Of a DNA stretch of 64,000 nt, positions 1 through 12,700 are shown piece by piece (within the stretch, counting starts at the first letter, position 1; every line of letters starts with the position of its first letter). The notes below the pieces were generated by a model that was not told the origin of the DNA, made no database searches, and worked only from the letters and a program-made list of their open reading frames with translations. Source of the stretch: Quercus robur (Eukaryota > Streptophyta > Magnoliopsida > Fagales > Fagaceae); contig NC_065539.1 of NCBI RefSeq assembly GCF_932294415.1, positions 32,118,001 to 32,182,000 on the forward strand. Reading direction: 5' to 3'. Made by a program: the position numbers and the translations under genes.

Positions 1-57
1 ACTCACTTTTTGTTCAACCTTTTGATCACAGTGGACACCTTTTTTGTGTTTCATAAT

Positions 58-262
58 TGGGTTTGTTTAGAATTCGCTTATTTTGTTGAAACTAAAAACT
101 TTTTGCTGAAAGTACAGTAGATAAAGGTAAAAATTAGCTGAAATAGTACAGTGAGACCTATAAATAGCACCAAAAAGTGCAGTGAGACCCATGAATAGTA
201 GCAAAAATAAGCTGAATGGTAAAATAAGCTAGGAAAATTAATCATGCTAAACAGACACTTGA
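58..262. mobile_element. hAT-like MITE
   Basis: The ends are imperfect inverted repeats: the left reads TTTGTTTAG..., the right ends ...CTAAACAGACA (its complement is TGTCTGTTTAG). The interior has no coding capacity and includes two copies of a motif like AGTGAGACCYATRAATAG. Size and ends fit short non-autonomous hAT elements of plants. Superfamily is inferred from the ends alone. Confidence 0.5.
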
Positions 263-815
263 TTTGAATTTTTATTTTTATTTTTTTAAAGACGTGGAAG
301 TGAGATTTTCATTTGTGTTTGTTGGTGTGTTTTGTTTTTTGTTTTTTTTTTTTTTTTGAGAGTGTGTTTGTTGGTGTGTTAGTTTTTAAGAAAGTGAGAG
401 AGAAAATAAATTTTTATTTATATTTTATTTTTGGATTTTGGAATTTTTATTTAAAAGCTTACGTGGCATCTTTTAGATGTTTATTAAATTTAATTATTAT
501 TATTTTATTCGCCACGTAAGTTTTGTGAGTGTTAATGGTCTATAGTGTTTGCCACATGTTAATTTCTGATAGCCAGTTAATAGCAGAGACCAAATTGACT
601 ATAAACTGAAAATATTTGGGATCAAATTGAATGCTACCAAAATGTAGGGAGTGTTTTCGCTTTATTATTATTATTTTTTGAATGTATACAGTTTAAAATT
701 AGTTTTCGCAAATATATAAAATCATTATTTAATAAATAATAATAAAGTATTAAATGCATTTTAATTTTTAAGCATTGGCTTGATAATTCGTGAAAAAAAA
801 AAAATCCAAACTTTA
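263..815. other. AT-rich intergenic DNA
   Basis: Low-complexity AT-rich DNA with a T-run near 340-357 and ATT-type stretches near 490-510 and 660-680. I see no coding or structural signal in it. Confidence 0.6.
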
Positions 816-1130
816 AGAGGCTGTTTGGTAGATTTATTTAAACACATGTTTTCAGTTTTTAAATAACATTACATGTATTTTTATACATTTTTTCACCTAC
901 TCATATTTCCCCACATGTTTTCAAACAGTGAGATGCTACGTTTACAACATTTTTACAACAAATCACAGGTGGTTAGTTATTATTGATTCAAATTTGAAAC
1001 TAACACTAAAATTACTTTTTTACTCTAACAATAACAACTAGTAACAACTTGTCACTTAGGATTTGTTGTAAAAATGTTGTAGACATATCATTTCTCTTTC
1101 AAACAACAAAATACATGTACCAAACACTAG
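816..1130. mobile_element. MITE carrying a second nested MITE
   Basis: Outer ends are GAGGCTGTTTGGTAG on the left and TACCAAACACTAG on the right, an imperfect inverted repeat of hAT type. Inside, 935-1088 forms its own inverted repeat: TTTACAACATTTTTACAACA on the left and its near-complement TTGTTGTAAAAATGTTGTAG on the right. A relative of this inner element occurs at 40322-40485. Confidence 0.5.
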
Positions 1131-2290
1131 CATCTCCAACCGGTTTTGCCATCCTATCCTAATTTATCATCCTAAAAAACTACTTTATCAATTATACCAT
1201 ATCATTTTATAACACACCTAACATTCCAAAATTCTATTTTTTCCCCATTTTATTTAAATATTCTATTTTATTCATTTTTTTTATACTATTTTTCTTTTTC
1301 TATTCGTTTTCCTCTCTTTCTCCCTCAACCTCTAGCATTGGTTTCAACACAGAACCATACACACACACATAGAGACCCATGATACACCGATCCCCTATCC
1401 AAACCCATCACCACACACACACACAAACACAGGTAATCACTCTTTTGAAACAAACTGTTTCATTCTTGAAAAACCACGACAAAAAAAGATTAAGATTCAA
1501 GATTTATAAGTTTCATTTTCTCTCTGTTCTTCCTCAACTTTCTAGGAAACCAAACACTTCACAAACAACAACAAAACCCAGAACCTTCTCTTATTTTCTT
1601 TCATCTTCACACCAAACAAAAACATAACACAATCCAAGAGTTTCAAACCCAAAAAAAGAAAAGAAAAAAGAAGACTAATCAAACATGCAAAAGAAACCCA
1701 CCACCAATGCCTCGTCAGAATCATGATCAAAGCCATCGGAGCTCCGATTCAAACTCATTCAAACCCATTGGAGCCCTTATGCCGATCCAAACCCATCCCA
1801 CCGACCCACTGTCATCAAAACCCACGATCTCCACTATTGTCAAAACCCACACCTCCAAAGAAATCCACCACCGATGCCTTGTCGGAATCACTATCGGAGC
1901 CATTGAAGCTCTGATTCAAACCCATTGGAGCCATCGAAGCCCTCACGCCGACCTATCTGATTCCACCGTTGAGGAAGCCACGGGGTCTTGGGTCTGAAGA
2001 GAGTAGAGAGCAAATGAGAAAGAGAGAAGGAAGAGAGAGAAAAGAAGAGAAATAATGAGAAAGGAGAGAGAAATTTCCGGGTTAAAAAGGGGAAAGAGAG
2101 TGTATTAAAAAATTATTATTATTTTATCCAATTCAATTACAGTACCATTTTATATTTAAGATGGTACTGTAGCACTATATAAAAAAAATTTAGACTTTTC
2201 CAAAGTTTAGCCATCCAGTTGCTAAGCTTTTTTTGGGCCTGAATGCCAAATGCCAAATGTAACTTATGGCAGGGCCACTGGTGATGCTCT
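1128..2290. mobile_element. Non-autonomous DNA transposon, GAGCATC-type ends
   Basis: The left end AGCATCTCCAACCGG and right end CTGGTGATGCTC are imperfect inverted repeats. This type of end is common among Harbinger-like and hAT-like elements in woody dicots. The interior contains a CA-rich tract (1360-1440), a stretch rich in His/Pro-coding sequence (about 1700-2000) with no recognised protein, and a purine-rich tract (2000-2100). It lies directly upstream of the ABC1K6 promoter. Class is tentative. Confidence 0.45.
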
Positions 2291-2666
2291 CATAGTTGGG
2301 TGAGCTGAAGTTGAGTTTACACCATGAATCACGATGGAACTTGTCCAAATCGTAAATGCCAAAAACGGGGAGTAGGACGAGTACGAGAGAAGTAGAAGTA
2401 GAAGTAGAAGTAGGAGTGTGAAAGTGGTAGTGAACCACTCATTCAAAATGCCACGTGTTCCTCCAACGGCCAAGCCTTGCTCATTCATTCCCACTAATAC
2501 AAAGTACAAACTAAATAAGAAGATGATGTAAAAGTAAAACTAAAAAGAAAACAGGAGAAACTCTTATAACTTGTTATTATTGAGGCACCAAAACCAAATT
2601 GTTCATCCATCTAATCTTAAATCTACCTGTCAAAAAAAGAGAAGAGACTCTGTGCTCTGTTCCACT
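2291..2666 (+). promoter_or_regulatory. Proximal promoter/5' UTR of ABC1K6 with a G-box
   Basis: This is the short stretch between an upstream transposon-like element and the ABC1K6 start. It contains a perfect CACGTG G-box at 2452-2457, the core bound by bZIP and bHLH (PIF-type) factors, which is common in light- and stress-responsive plastid genes. A purine-rich GAAGTA tandem stretch sits at about 2388-2411. No convincing TATA box is visible. The regulatory role is inferred from motif and position only. Confidence 0.4.
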
Positions 2667-5600
2667 ATGGTTGCTACAGCAACAACACAGCTCGGCTGTT
2701 GTGGAACAGAGCCTCTCAGTCTCAGTTTCAGGTGCACCTACTTTCCGGCCCGTTTTTCACTCCCAAACAGATGGACCAGGTCCAACCGGGTTTTTGCCGT
2801 CGCCACCGATCCCAAACCCTCCTCCACGTCACCACCAAGCTCCGTCAAATCGAAGTCCGTCAACGGAGCTTCCACGGTAATTTTTTACTCCTTCGATTTT
2901 TTGATTTTTAATTTATTTATTACTTAATAAGTTAATTAATGGAATTGCAGAGAATTGGAGAAGTATCAAAGGAGATAAAAAGAGTGAGGGCACAGATGGA
3001 AGAAAATGAAGAGTTAGCGATACTGATGAGAGGTCTTCGGGGTCAGAATCTAAGGGATTCACAGTTTGCTGCGGATGATGTTCAGCTTCGCCTTGTTGAG
3101 GTATATGATTGTATATATTGCGTGCTATTTGTCTGTCTTATTTAAATCAAACGGTTTGCTCCTTCAGACAGAGTATGTTTTTAATGTTTATGAAGAAATC
3201 TTAGCAGGCCTAAAATAGTGTACCAAGTAGGAACTGAAGTTGCGAACATGTATATATCACTGAATTGGATTGTAGTTAGAACTTACTTAGAAGCAATGAA
3301 AGCTTTATAATAATAATAATAGTAGGAGAAAGGAACAACACACCATTCATGGAGTCCGCGATCTTCCAATTTTTATATGTGTATTTTTTTTCCCCTAATA
3401 AAATGCTTGATATGTAAAAAAAGGTTGGACCGAGTGGACAAAACTCCCACTTTTGCAAGGTGATTGGTAACCAACGTTCTTGCTTTTTGGTCGAATGCAC
3501 CTGCCATTGCAACTTAACCTCTAAGCTGAAAGTTAGTTAGGAACTACAGGTATGAGATGCCTGCCTTTTGAGATTGCTTTTATGATGCCAGATACTCCTG
3601 AGTTCATCATGTTACATACAGATCTATTTGGTGCTAATCATTTGCCTTTGGGCCTTGGTTCAGGTGTAAAGGATCGAGATTGGAGTAGGTAGGGCTTAGG
3701 CTCAAACTTGAATTGTTAGAGATATATTAGCCCAATAGCATAGGCCTAACATGAACTAATTAAAATGAAAAAAAGAAAAAGAAAAACAATTTCTGGAAGT
3801 ATATGAATGTGACCTTGTAAGATGGAATACAATTACTTATCACTGTTCCATATACAAATTGTATATATAATTTTAAGTCTTGCACATGATTAGTCAGCTG
3901 TTAGAGTGGATGGTGTTTCTAAAATGACCTGGGCAACATATAAAATGGTAACTGTTGGAGGCTACATTCTTTCGTGAGAAGTTAAGAAATGATAGTTTGA
4001 TATCAATGGATGAGATCTTCTCGCGATCCATCATGTTTTCTTTTGCGAGGCCTTTAAACTGAAGCTTTCTAGTTGGTATGACTATTTGCCTCTCGTAATG
4101 TTCTTTTTGGTGCTTCCGTAGGTAGATGAAAGCAGTGAGTTTTTGCCGTTGGTGTATGACCCTGCTAGCATTTCAGCATATTGGGGAAAACGACCACGTG
4201 CTGTTGCAACACGTATTGTCCAGTTGCTATCTGTTGCTGGGGGTTTTCTTTCACGCCTTGCTTTGGATGTGATAAACAAGAAGGTCAAAGAGGTACATAT
4301 TTGTTTCCTTTTTTACGTTTTTTGAGATGATGGTATTTTCACACGATCAATTAACTCATTAAACAATTTGTAGAACATCAGTTTGTTTTTCGTGATTGGG
4401 AAAATATTTTCGAGTTCATGTACCATCTATAATCTCTATGATGTTTTATTTTTTCTTCATTTGAACCAACTTCCATTATGGTTTTTACTTTTTGTATATC
4501 TATATACTGAATTTGTTTCTTAGACCTAATGCAATGGTTTTTGAAAAGCCTTTGCTGTTATGGTTTTGTGAGTTTGTGCACTCTTGAAGGAAAGGAAGCC
4601 TGTTTAATACTGTATGTGTTGGGAATGACCATATATTCTTAAGAAAGGGATATGAATCCAAAACTGTACATACAAGTATGGGTGTGTGTGTGTGTTTGTG
4701 TGTACATATGTGGTGTTGTTGTTGTTGTTTTTAAAAAAAAATATATATATTTGTGAAGCTATCTATCTTTTAGTCGTCGAATAACTGCATTTTTTGTTGT
4801 TGTTCCTTGATCTCAAGATATGAAGAAACCAAACCTTTTTAGAAGGGAACTGCTCTCCCTCTCTCTCTCTTGTGCGTGTGTAGATATGGAATATTTACAT
4901 TTTTGCAGATACCTTTTTTATTTATAGATGTGCTGTAAAGTTGGTGTCATCTGGACTGACTGCTTTCGGATGATAATTTAGTCTCTATCATATTCTTAGG
5001 TGACTGTGTCTAGGTAGACTGATATTGTGAGATGCTTGTGCTGACTTTTAAGTTGTTATTTTCATTTGTCTTTCAGCTTGCTATTCTGCTTCTTTATTTT
5101 TGCCAATTTGGATTTAGGAAAACCCTTTAACCCCTCACCCCCCTCCCTAATCCAAGTTACAAAAAAGAGACCAAATAAAAGAAAGAGGCATCAATGTTTG
5201 GATGTGTGGAATGCTATCTCTTTGTGCTTGATGTGTGCATTTGGAGGGATAGAAATGCTAGGACCTTTGTTGGAACTGAAGTTTCATTACTTAAACTGAG
5301 ATGTTCTGAGATCACTCTTCAATTGGATGAGAGCCATAGTAGGTTTTAGTTTTACCTCTTCTTTTTTGGATTTCTTAGATCTTTGTTTTTTCTTGTGAAT
5401 CTCATGTACTTCCCATGTAGTAGGGCTGCATCCTTTTATTTTTATTTATTTTTCTTTTTAAATTCTTGTGATGGATGTAAGATCTTTCAGGTTTAAACTG
5501 CATTGATTAATGACAATAACTTTCACCTTGAAGCTCTTTTTCCTGCTATGGGATTCCTCCATTAATTGATGTCATGCATTGCAAATTATGAGGCAGATAT

Positions 5601-6536
5601 GCTTTCAAAAAACTTGCATGTAGTTGTAGTGTTCCTTAATTGGTCTTAATGTAGCTACAGGTTTGAAATGAGCCCTTTTTCGTGTCCAATCTCTCTTTTT
5701 TTGGATAAGTTTGTTTATGTCCAATCTTTAAAAGCAAATTCTCATTTAATGTATGCTTTTTCTCTCTAATTGCTTTTCCATAATCAGAATGAAGTTGCTA
5801 GAGCAATCGAGTTAAGGGAAATTGTTACCTCTTTGGGTCCGGCATATATCAAACTTGGTCAAGCATTGAGCATTCGACCAGATATACTGTCACCTTCTGC
5901 AATGATTGAGCTGCAAAAACTTTGTGATAAGGTAAAGTGCTTGTGCTTTTTTATCTATTTATTATTATTAGTTTTCTTTTCCATTAGTGACGTGATTGCA
6001 TTTGATCAAAGGTACTATCCCTATGCTGAGATCTTCTAAAGACAAAAGGGGGTAATTTTTTTTTTTTTTTGGATGACAAAGAACCTCTTCAAGTCAGAGC
6101 CACTTAGGGGCCGTTTGGATTCACAATTTTCATAACTCAATTCTCAGTTTTCATAACTCATAACTCAAAAATGGTGGGACCCATAGCAAAAAGGTTGTTT
6201 GGCAAATGATAACTCTGTTTCCATAACTCTGTTTCCATCACTCAATTCTTTGATTTTTGAGTTATGAGTTATGGAAACTGAAAATAGACAAAATGTGTTT
6301 TCAGTTTCCATAACTCATAACTCAATGACAATATTGTAATTAAACACACATAGGGGACCCACAAACAGTATTCAGCCGCAACTTTTGACCTTTGACTTTT
6401 TTTTTTTTCTTTCTTCTCTGGGTTGGCTATTCGGTCTGGTTTCTTCTTTTTTTTTTTTTTTTTTTTTCCTCCTGGGTTGGCTGTTCGGTCTGGGTTTTTT
6501 TTTTTTTTTTTTTACCTAGACTCACCAAACTTAGTG

Positions 6537-6567
<31 letters not shown>

Positions 6568-9500
6568 CAGACCGAACAGCCAACCCAGGAGGAAAAAAAA
6601 AAAAAAAGAAGAAGCTGCTAGTGGAAAAAAAAAAAAAAAAGCTGCACCGTGACAGGCGTGGGCCCTCCAAATAATGTGAAAAATAGTGAGTGATGGAAAC
6701 TGAGTGATGAAGGCAAACGGATGTGAAAAATTGAGTGATGAGTGATGAGTGACGGAAATTGAGTGACGGAAATTGAGTGACCAAATTTTGTTGGCCAAAC
6801 AGGCTCTTAGATTTCGTGTACCCACCCAATCGAGTAAATCTCAAATACACGACCCCGCCCACAAGAACCATGTCTATAGGATATCCATAATATTCAGTTA
6901 TGTTAGAATAAAGATGGGTACATTACAAGAATATTCAGTTGCATTATGTTGCCTAAATATATATTTATCTGCTAGAATTTACACATGTTTGACATAATTT
7001 CAGCTAATACCTTTGATGTCAATGATGCTTTTTGACTGAAACAAATCGGGGGTAAGGCTGCCTACCATAACCTCACAAAAGTGGGAGCTTTATACACTAG
7101 ATACAACCTTTGATCAGTCAGTGAGGCTTTTTTAAATGGGCAGTAAATTATGGGTGTAAAAACAACAAAAAACAATCTGGGCTTGTGGATTAAGATAATT
7201 TCCAGCACTGTTTGAATTGTGAGGTATGAGTCTTATTAGAAGATCTATAAAGGAAAGTGTCCAAGGTGGTTCACAAGCTTTGGATCATGGTGCTCTTAAT
7301 AAATCAGGATGAGCCAAGCTTGTGGAGAAGGCCTGTCGACTTCATGTTTTACTTAGGCAGACATTGGGAAGGCTTGTCCTGTCCCTGTTGTCAGTTGCCG
7401 TTAATGCAATTGAATATGAACTTGAATATCCAGTTTTCATATTTTAAACTCTATAAATATTATATAAACCCCTCCCCCCCCCCCCCCCCCCCCCCTCTCT
7501 CCCCTTTTCTTATTTTTTGGTAAGTGAAACTACAGTACATAACATTACAGTCCCAATCTTGTAACATCTCCAATCCATCCTCAGATCTCCACTTGTCAAA
7601 TGAGGAGAGATGCCACATAGCTTGATTTCTTCTTAATATTGTATGAATTTATATATATTAGGTACCCCTCTTCATAGCTGATATTCTGTTTAATGATACG
7701 TGAAGGTTCCTTCATTTCCAGATGATGTAGCTATGGCTCTTATAGAGGAAGAACTTGGTCAGCCATGGAATAATGTCTATTCTGAGCTATCATCTTCACC
7801 AATTGCTGCTGGTAGCCTCCCAGATAACCTTTTATATACTAGAATTCTGGAGTTCACTTAGTTCCAAAGTATTTATTCTTTATTCTGCAATGGCAGCATC
7901 TCTTGGACAGGTGTATAAGGGCCGTTTGAAGGAAAATGGGGATCTGGTGGCTGTCAAAGTGCAAAGGCCATTTGTTCTTGAGACGGTTACAGTCGATTTG
8001 TACGTCATACGGAACTTGGGTTTGGTTCTACGGAAGTTTCCACAGGTAGTGTAAACCAGATCTGATTTGTAGTCACTTATCTCTTTCTTAAAAACAATTC
8101 CCCTTTTTTGAAGGAGTAACTATAGTTAGCAATAATGGCTTATTATCCACACCCCATCCCTTGGCTTTCTGCTTATATTTTTCAGATCTCGGTAGATGTA
8201 GTCGGATTGGTTGATGAATGGGCTGCTCGTTTTTTCGAAGAGTTAGATTATGTTAATGAAGGGGAAAATGGAAAAATCTTTGCTGAAATGATGAAGAAGG
8301 ACCTTCCTCAGGTTTTTCTAAAAACTCTGAATGTATACTTTATTATGTTTCAAGAAGTTTCTGTTGATTTTTGCTGTCAAGCTTAGTTAGAAACTTCTAT
8401 TTTGTTTACATATCATGAAGTAATGCTAAAAGGTGTAAATTAGGCAATGAAGGGTCCGTTTGGATACAGTTGAAAATTGAAAGCTGAAAACTTTGTAGCA
8501 AAATAATTTTTAAATGTGTAAATAGTACCGTGGGACCCATTTTTAATAAAAAAGTTGCTGAAAAGTAATGTTTGTGGGTCCCATAAACAGTGCACGGGTG
8601 CACTGTTTACACTGAAAAGTCAACAAAATCGGCTAAAAAAAAAAAAAACTGAAAACACAAAACGCAGGAAACGCAATCCAAACCGCACCGAAATAACTAA
8701 AATGGTCAAGTTAAAATAAAGCATGGGCAAGATGTTCTAAATTCGGTTAAGCTCTATGTAGGACTAGTCTATTGACCATTGTCGAGCATGCTGTTTAACA
8801 ATAGCTGTCATGGTCCCATTGCAATGTTTAACAGTCAATATAGTGAATATAGACTCAGGTGCCTTTTCTAGTATGACATTCTTCTGTAAAGGAATGAAGT
8901 TTTTGTCTCCAGGATAATGTCCCTCAACTGCCATTTTGCCATGTTTACATTTAACAATGATAGATATGCTTGAAGCGAAAGGGTCTGTTCCTAATATTTA
9001 CTTTCATGCCAATCTTGGGTATGAAAATGATATGGTTATTTTGGATATCAAACCTGCAATAACATGATGCAAATTCTTCAAATGAGCTGTGAGCCTGTGA
9101 TGCCGGCTGACTGTGAAAACCTTGGCACGTGAAGTATATGTTTATTAATGCCCGGGAATAGTTCTAGACTAGATTTTCTGCTGACATAATTACCAATAGA
9201 CTGCAATTAATCAGTTCCTTACTCTTATAACATCATGTATGTGCCTTTTCAAATTTGCAGTTCATGTACTCTGGTAAGTGACGATAGTATGTTATTTATC
9301 TATTGCTTTTTATTTTCTATTTCATCTTTTTGTTTGTATAAAAATCTCATTTGTTGGGAATTTTTATCTTAATCTGAGGGAGATTATGTCTAATACTACT
9401 TAAAAAGCTTGTGTGTTTCAGGTTGTTGTACCCAAAACCTACCAGAAATATACTTCAAGAAAGGTTCTTACCACAGGATGGGTAGAAGGAGAGAAGCTGT

Positions 9501-9672
9501 CACAAAGTAAAGAAAGTGATGTAGGAGAGCTGGTTAATGTTGGAGTCATATGCTACCTAAAGCAGGTATGCTTTTCTCTAGTTTTCACTCTGTTTTTCAG
9601 GATTCAATGTGGAACATGACTAACATACATCTCCTAAAATTTGATTCCTTTATTTTTTTTAACTTCTCTCTC

Positions 9673-9703
<31 letters not shown>

Positions 9704-12700
9704 TTGGCAACAGTTTATTTTCTGAACCTAAACAATTAACTGTCTTTATTGGTTAATGTGTGATTGTTTGATGTGCTCTCTCACTTTTCACTTTGGGTTT
9801 TCAGGTAAGCGCTAATAGATGCCTAAATTAGGCCTTATTAAATTCAAGAAGAAATTCAAAACAATTCTTGTTTGCCCCTTTTTACTTGGTCTATTTTTAA
9901 TCAATAAATTTATTTTATTAAATTTAAAATAAATAAATTGTTGTTTACGGTGAAGGTGTTTAGGGTTTGATAAGTCAACCCTAACACATAAAATGTTATT
10001 TATATATAAAGTACATGATATTACTGTTTTGCCCCTATTACTCATAACACTCCCCCTCAAGCTAGAGAGTATGTATCATACAATCCTAGCTTGTTACATA
10101 ATGAACCCAAACGAGTCTTACATAAAGCTTTGGTAAACATATTAGCAATCTGGACTCTTGTAGAAACATATGGAGTAGCAATTACACCATCTTCTACTTT
10201 CTCCTGAGTAATATGACAATCTACTTCAATATGCTTGGTTCGCTCATGGAACACAGGATTGGAGGCAATGTAAATTGCTGCTTGATTATCACAATGCATA
10301 GTCATAGGCAGCTTCACAACAAATCCTAATTCCTCAAGTAAATGCTTAATCCACATAAGCTCATATGATGTGTGTGCCATGGCTCTCTATACTCAGCCTT
10401 TGCACTAGACCTGGTAACAACAGTTTGTTTCTTACTTCTCCAAGTAATCAGATTTCCTCCCAGAAAAGTGCAATACCTAGAAGTGGATTTTCTATCTGAC
10501 GGTGATCTAGCCTAATCAACATCAGTGTAGGCTTCTACTCGTAGCTGGCCATTAGCTTTATACAAAAGACCACGGCTTGGATGTGCTTTAAGATACCTCA
10601 CAATCCGAATAACTGCCTCCCAATGTGGAAGGCAAGGATCTTTCATAAACTGGCTCAAAACACTAACTACAAATGATATATCTGGGTGGGTAATTGTGAG
10701 ATAATTTAGTTTACCAACTAGATGACGATTTCTCTCAGGATTAGATAACAGCTCCCCTTAATATTCATATGATTTGACATTAGGATCCATAGGAGTCTCC
10801 ACTGGTTTAGATCCTAACAAGCCAGTTTCTTTCAAAATATCCAACACATACTTCATTTGTGATAAAATGATGCCTTCTTTAGATCGTGCTACCTCAATAC
10901 CCAAGAAATAACGAAGTTTACCTAGATCCTTAGTTTGAAAGAAGTTTTGAAGGTATCTTTTCAAATTATCAATACCCTGCTTGTCATCTAGTGATTATAA
11001 TATCATCAACATGTACTATCAAAAAAATCTTTCCTCTATCAAAGGTATGAGAAAACATAGAGTGATCAGAGTGGCAACGTCTCAGTCCAAACTTTAACAC
11101 TATTTCACTGAATTTACCAAACCAAGCTCTGGGAGATTGTTTAAGACCATAGACCATATACACCTCTTCCTTCAAATCACCATTCAAGAAGGCATTTTTA
11201 ACATCTAACTAGAATAATGGCTAGCTCAAATTAGCAGCCAAGGAGATCAAAATCTGGACAGAAGAAATTTTAGCAATAGGTGAGAATGTCTTGGCATAGT
11301 CAACACCATATGTCTGGGTATGCCCTTTGGCAACCAAGCGAGCCTTCAAACGCTCAATAGAACTATCAGGCAAATACTTCACAGTATACACCAAACGACA
11401 ACCAACAGTAGTTTTCCCTAGAGGACGAGTAACTAAAGATCAAGTAGCATTTTCAGACAGGGTAGACATTTCTACCTCCATTGCAGACTTCCAACCAGAG
11501 ATGGACATAGCCTCCTGGACAGACTTAGGAACAACAGTAGAATTCAAGGATGTGGTAAAGGCATGAAGAGATGAAGACAAGTGACCATAAGAGACAAACT
11601 GAGAGATAGGGTGAGAGGTACAAGAACGCTTACCATTGCGCAAAGCAATTGGAAGAGAGCTAGGATCAGAAGTCAGAACACTAGGCGGGGTAGAAGTCTC
11701 TGTTGGAGGTTTTTGCCAACAACAATATACCTGGAGTGGTTTCTGAGGAGATTCAATAGGAGACGCAGGTGGTAGGAGAGAAATAGGATTGAGATTCATC
11801 AAATGTGACATCAGCACTAATGAAACGATGCCGAAGAGTAGGTGAGTAACATCGGTATCCCTTTTAAGTACAAGAATACTCAAGAAAAACGCATTTAATG
11901 GATCTAGGATCAAGTTTGTCACTCCTTGGACCTAAGATATGAACATAGCGCACACAACCAAAGATCTTAGGAGGTAGATGAAACAAAGGTGCATTAGGAG
12001 AGAGCACAGTATAAGGGATCTGACCACCTAGAATAGTGGAAGGCATACTATTAATTAGGTGACAGGCAGTGAGAATAGCATCACTCCAATATGATTTGGG
12101 AACACGCATATGAAACTTTAAGGCACGAGTGACCTCTAACAAATGACGCATTTTGTGTTCAATAATTTTGTTGTGGAGTATGGGGGCGTGAAGATTGGTG
12201 AATTATACCATGATCATCAAAAAATTGAGACAAAGATGTATGAAATATTCACGAGCATTGTCTAACCGAAAAATACAAAGTGAAGCATTAAACTGAGTCT
12301 TTATTTCCATATCTTTCATAAGACAAAAATAGGTGACTCTAGAATAATAATCAACAAAAAAGACAAAAATATCTAAATCCCAACAATGAGGGAGTGTTTA
12401 TTGGACCCCAAATATCAGAATAAACTAAATGAAAAGGACTACTAACACGACTCTCACGCCTAGAGGCAAAAGGCACCCTATGGTGTTTACCCAACTAACA
12501 TGCTTCACATTGTAAAGACTCAATTTGACAACACGACAGAACTAATGACTTCAAATTCTTGAGAGATGGATGACCAAGGTGACAATGATGCTGAAGAGGC
12601 GAGATAGACAAATGAGAAGCCACTAAACAGGAAGAACCACATCAATCCAGGTAATAAAGTCCACCGGCTTCATGCCCTCCACCAATAATCTTCCTTGTCT

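Noticed and set aside
1707..1997. 96-residue open frame rich in His, Ser and Pro
   Set aside because: Compositionally biased, overlaps other frames, lies within an inverted-terminal repeat element and matches no family I know.
2571..2666. Upstream in-frame ATG for ABC1K6
   Set aside because: It would add 32 residues unlike a transit peptide start; ATG 2667 ([10 protein letters not shown]) gives a typical plastid N-terminus. Not excluded.
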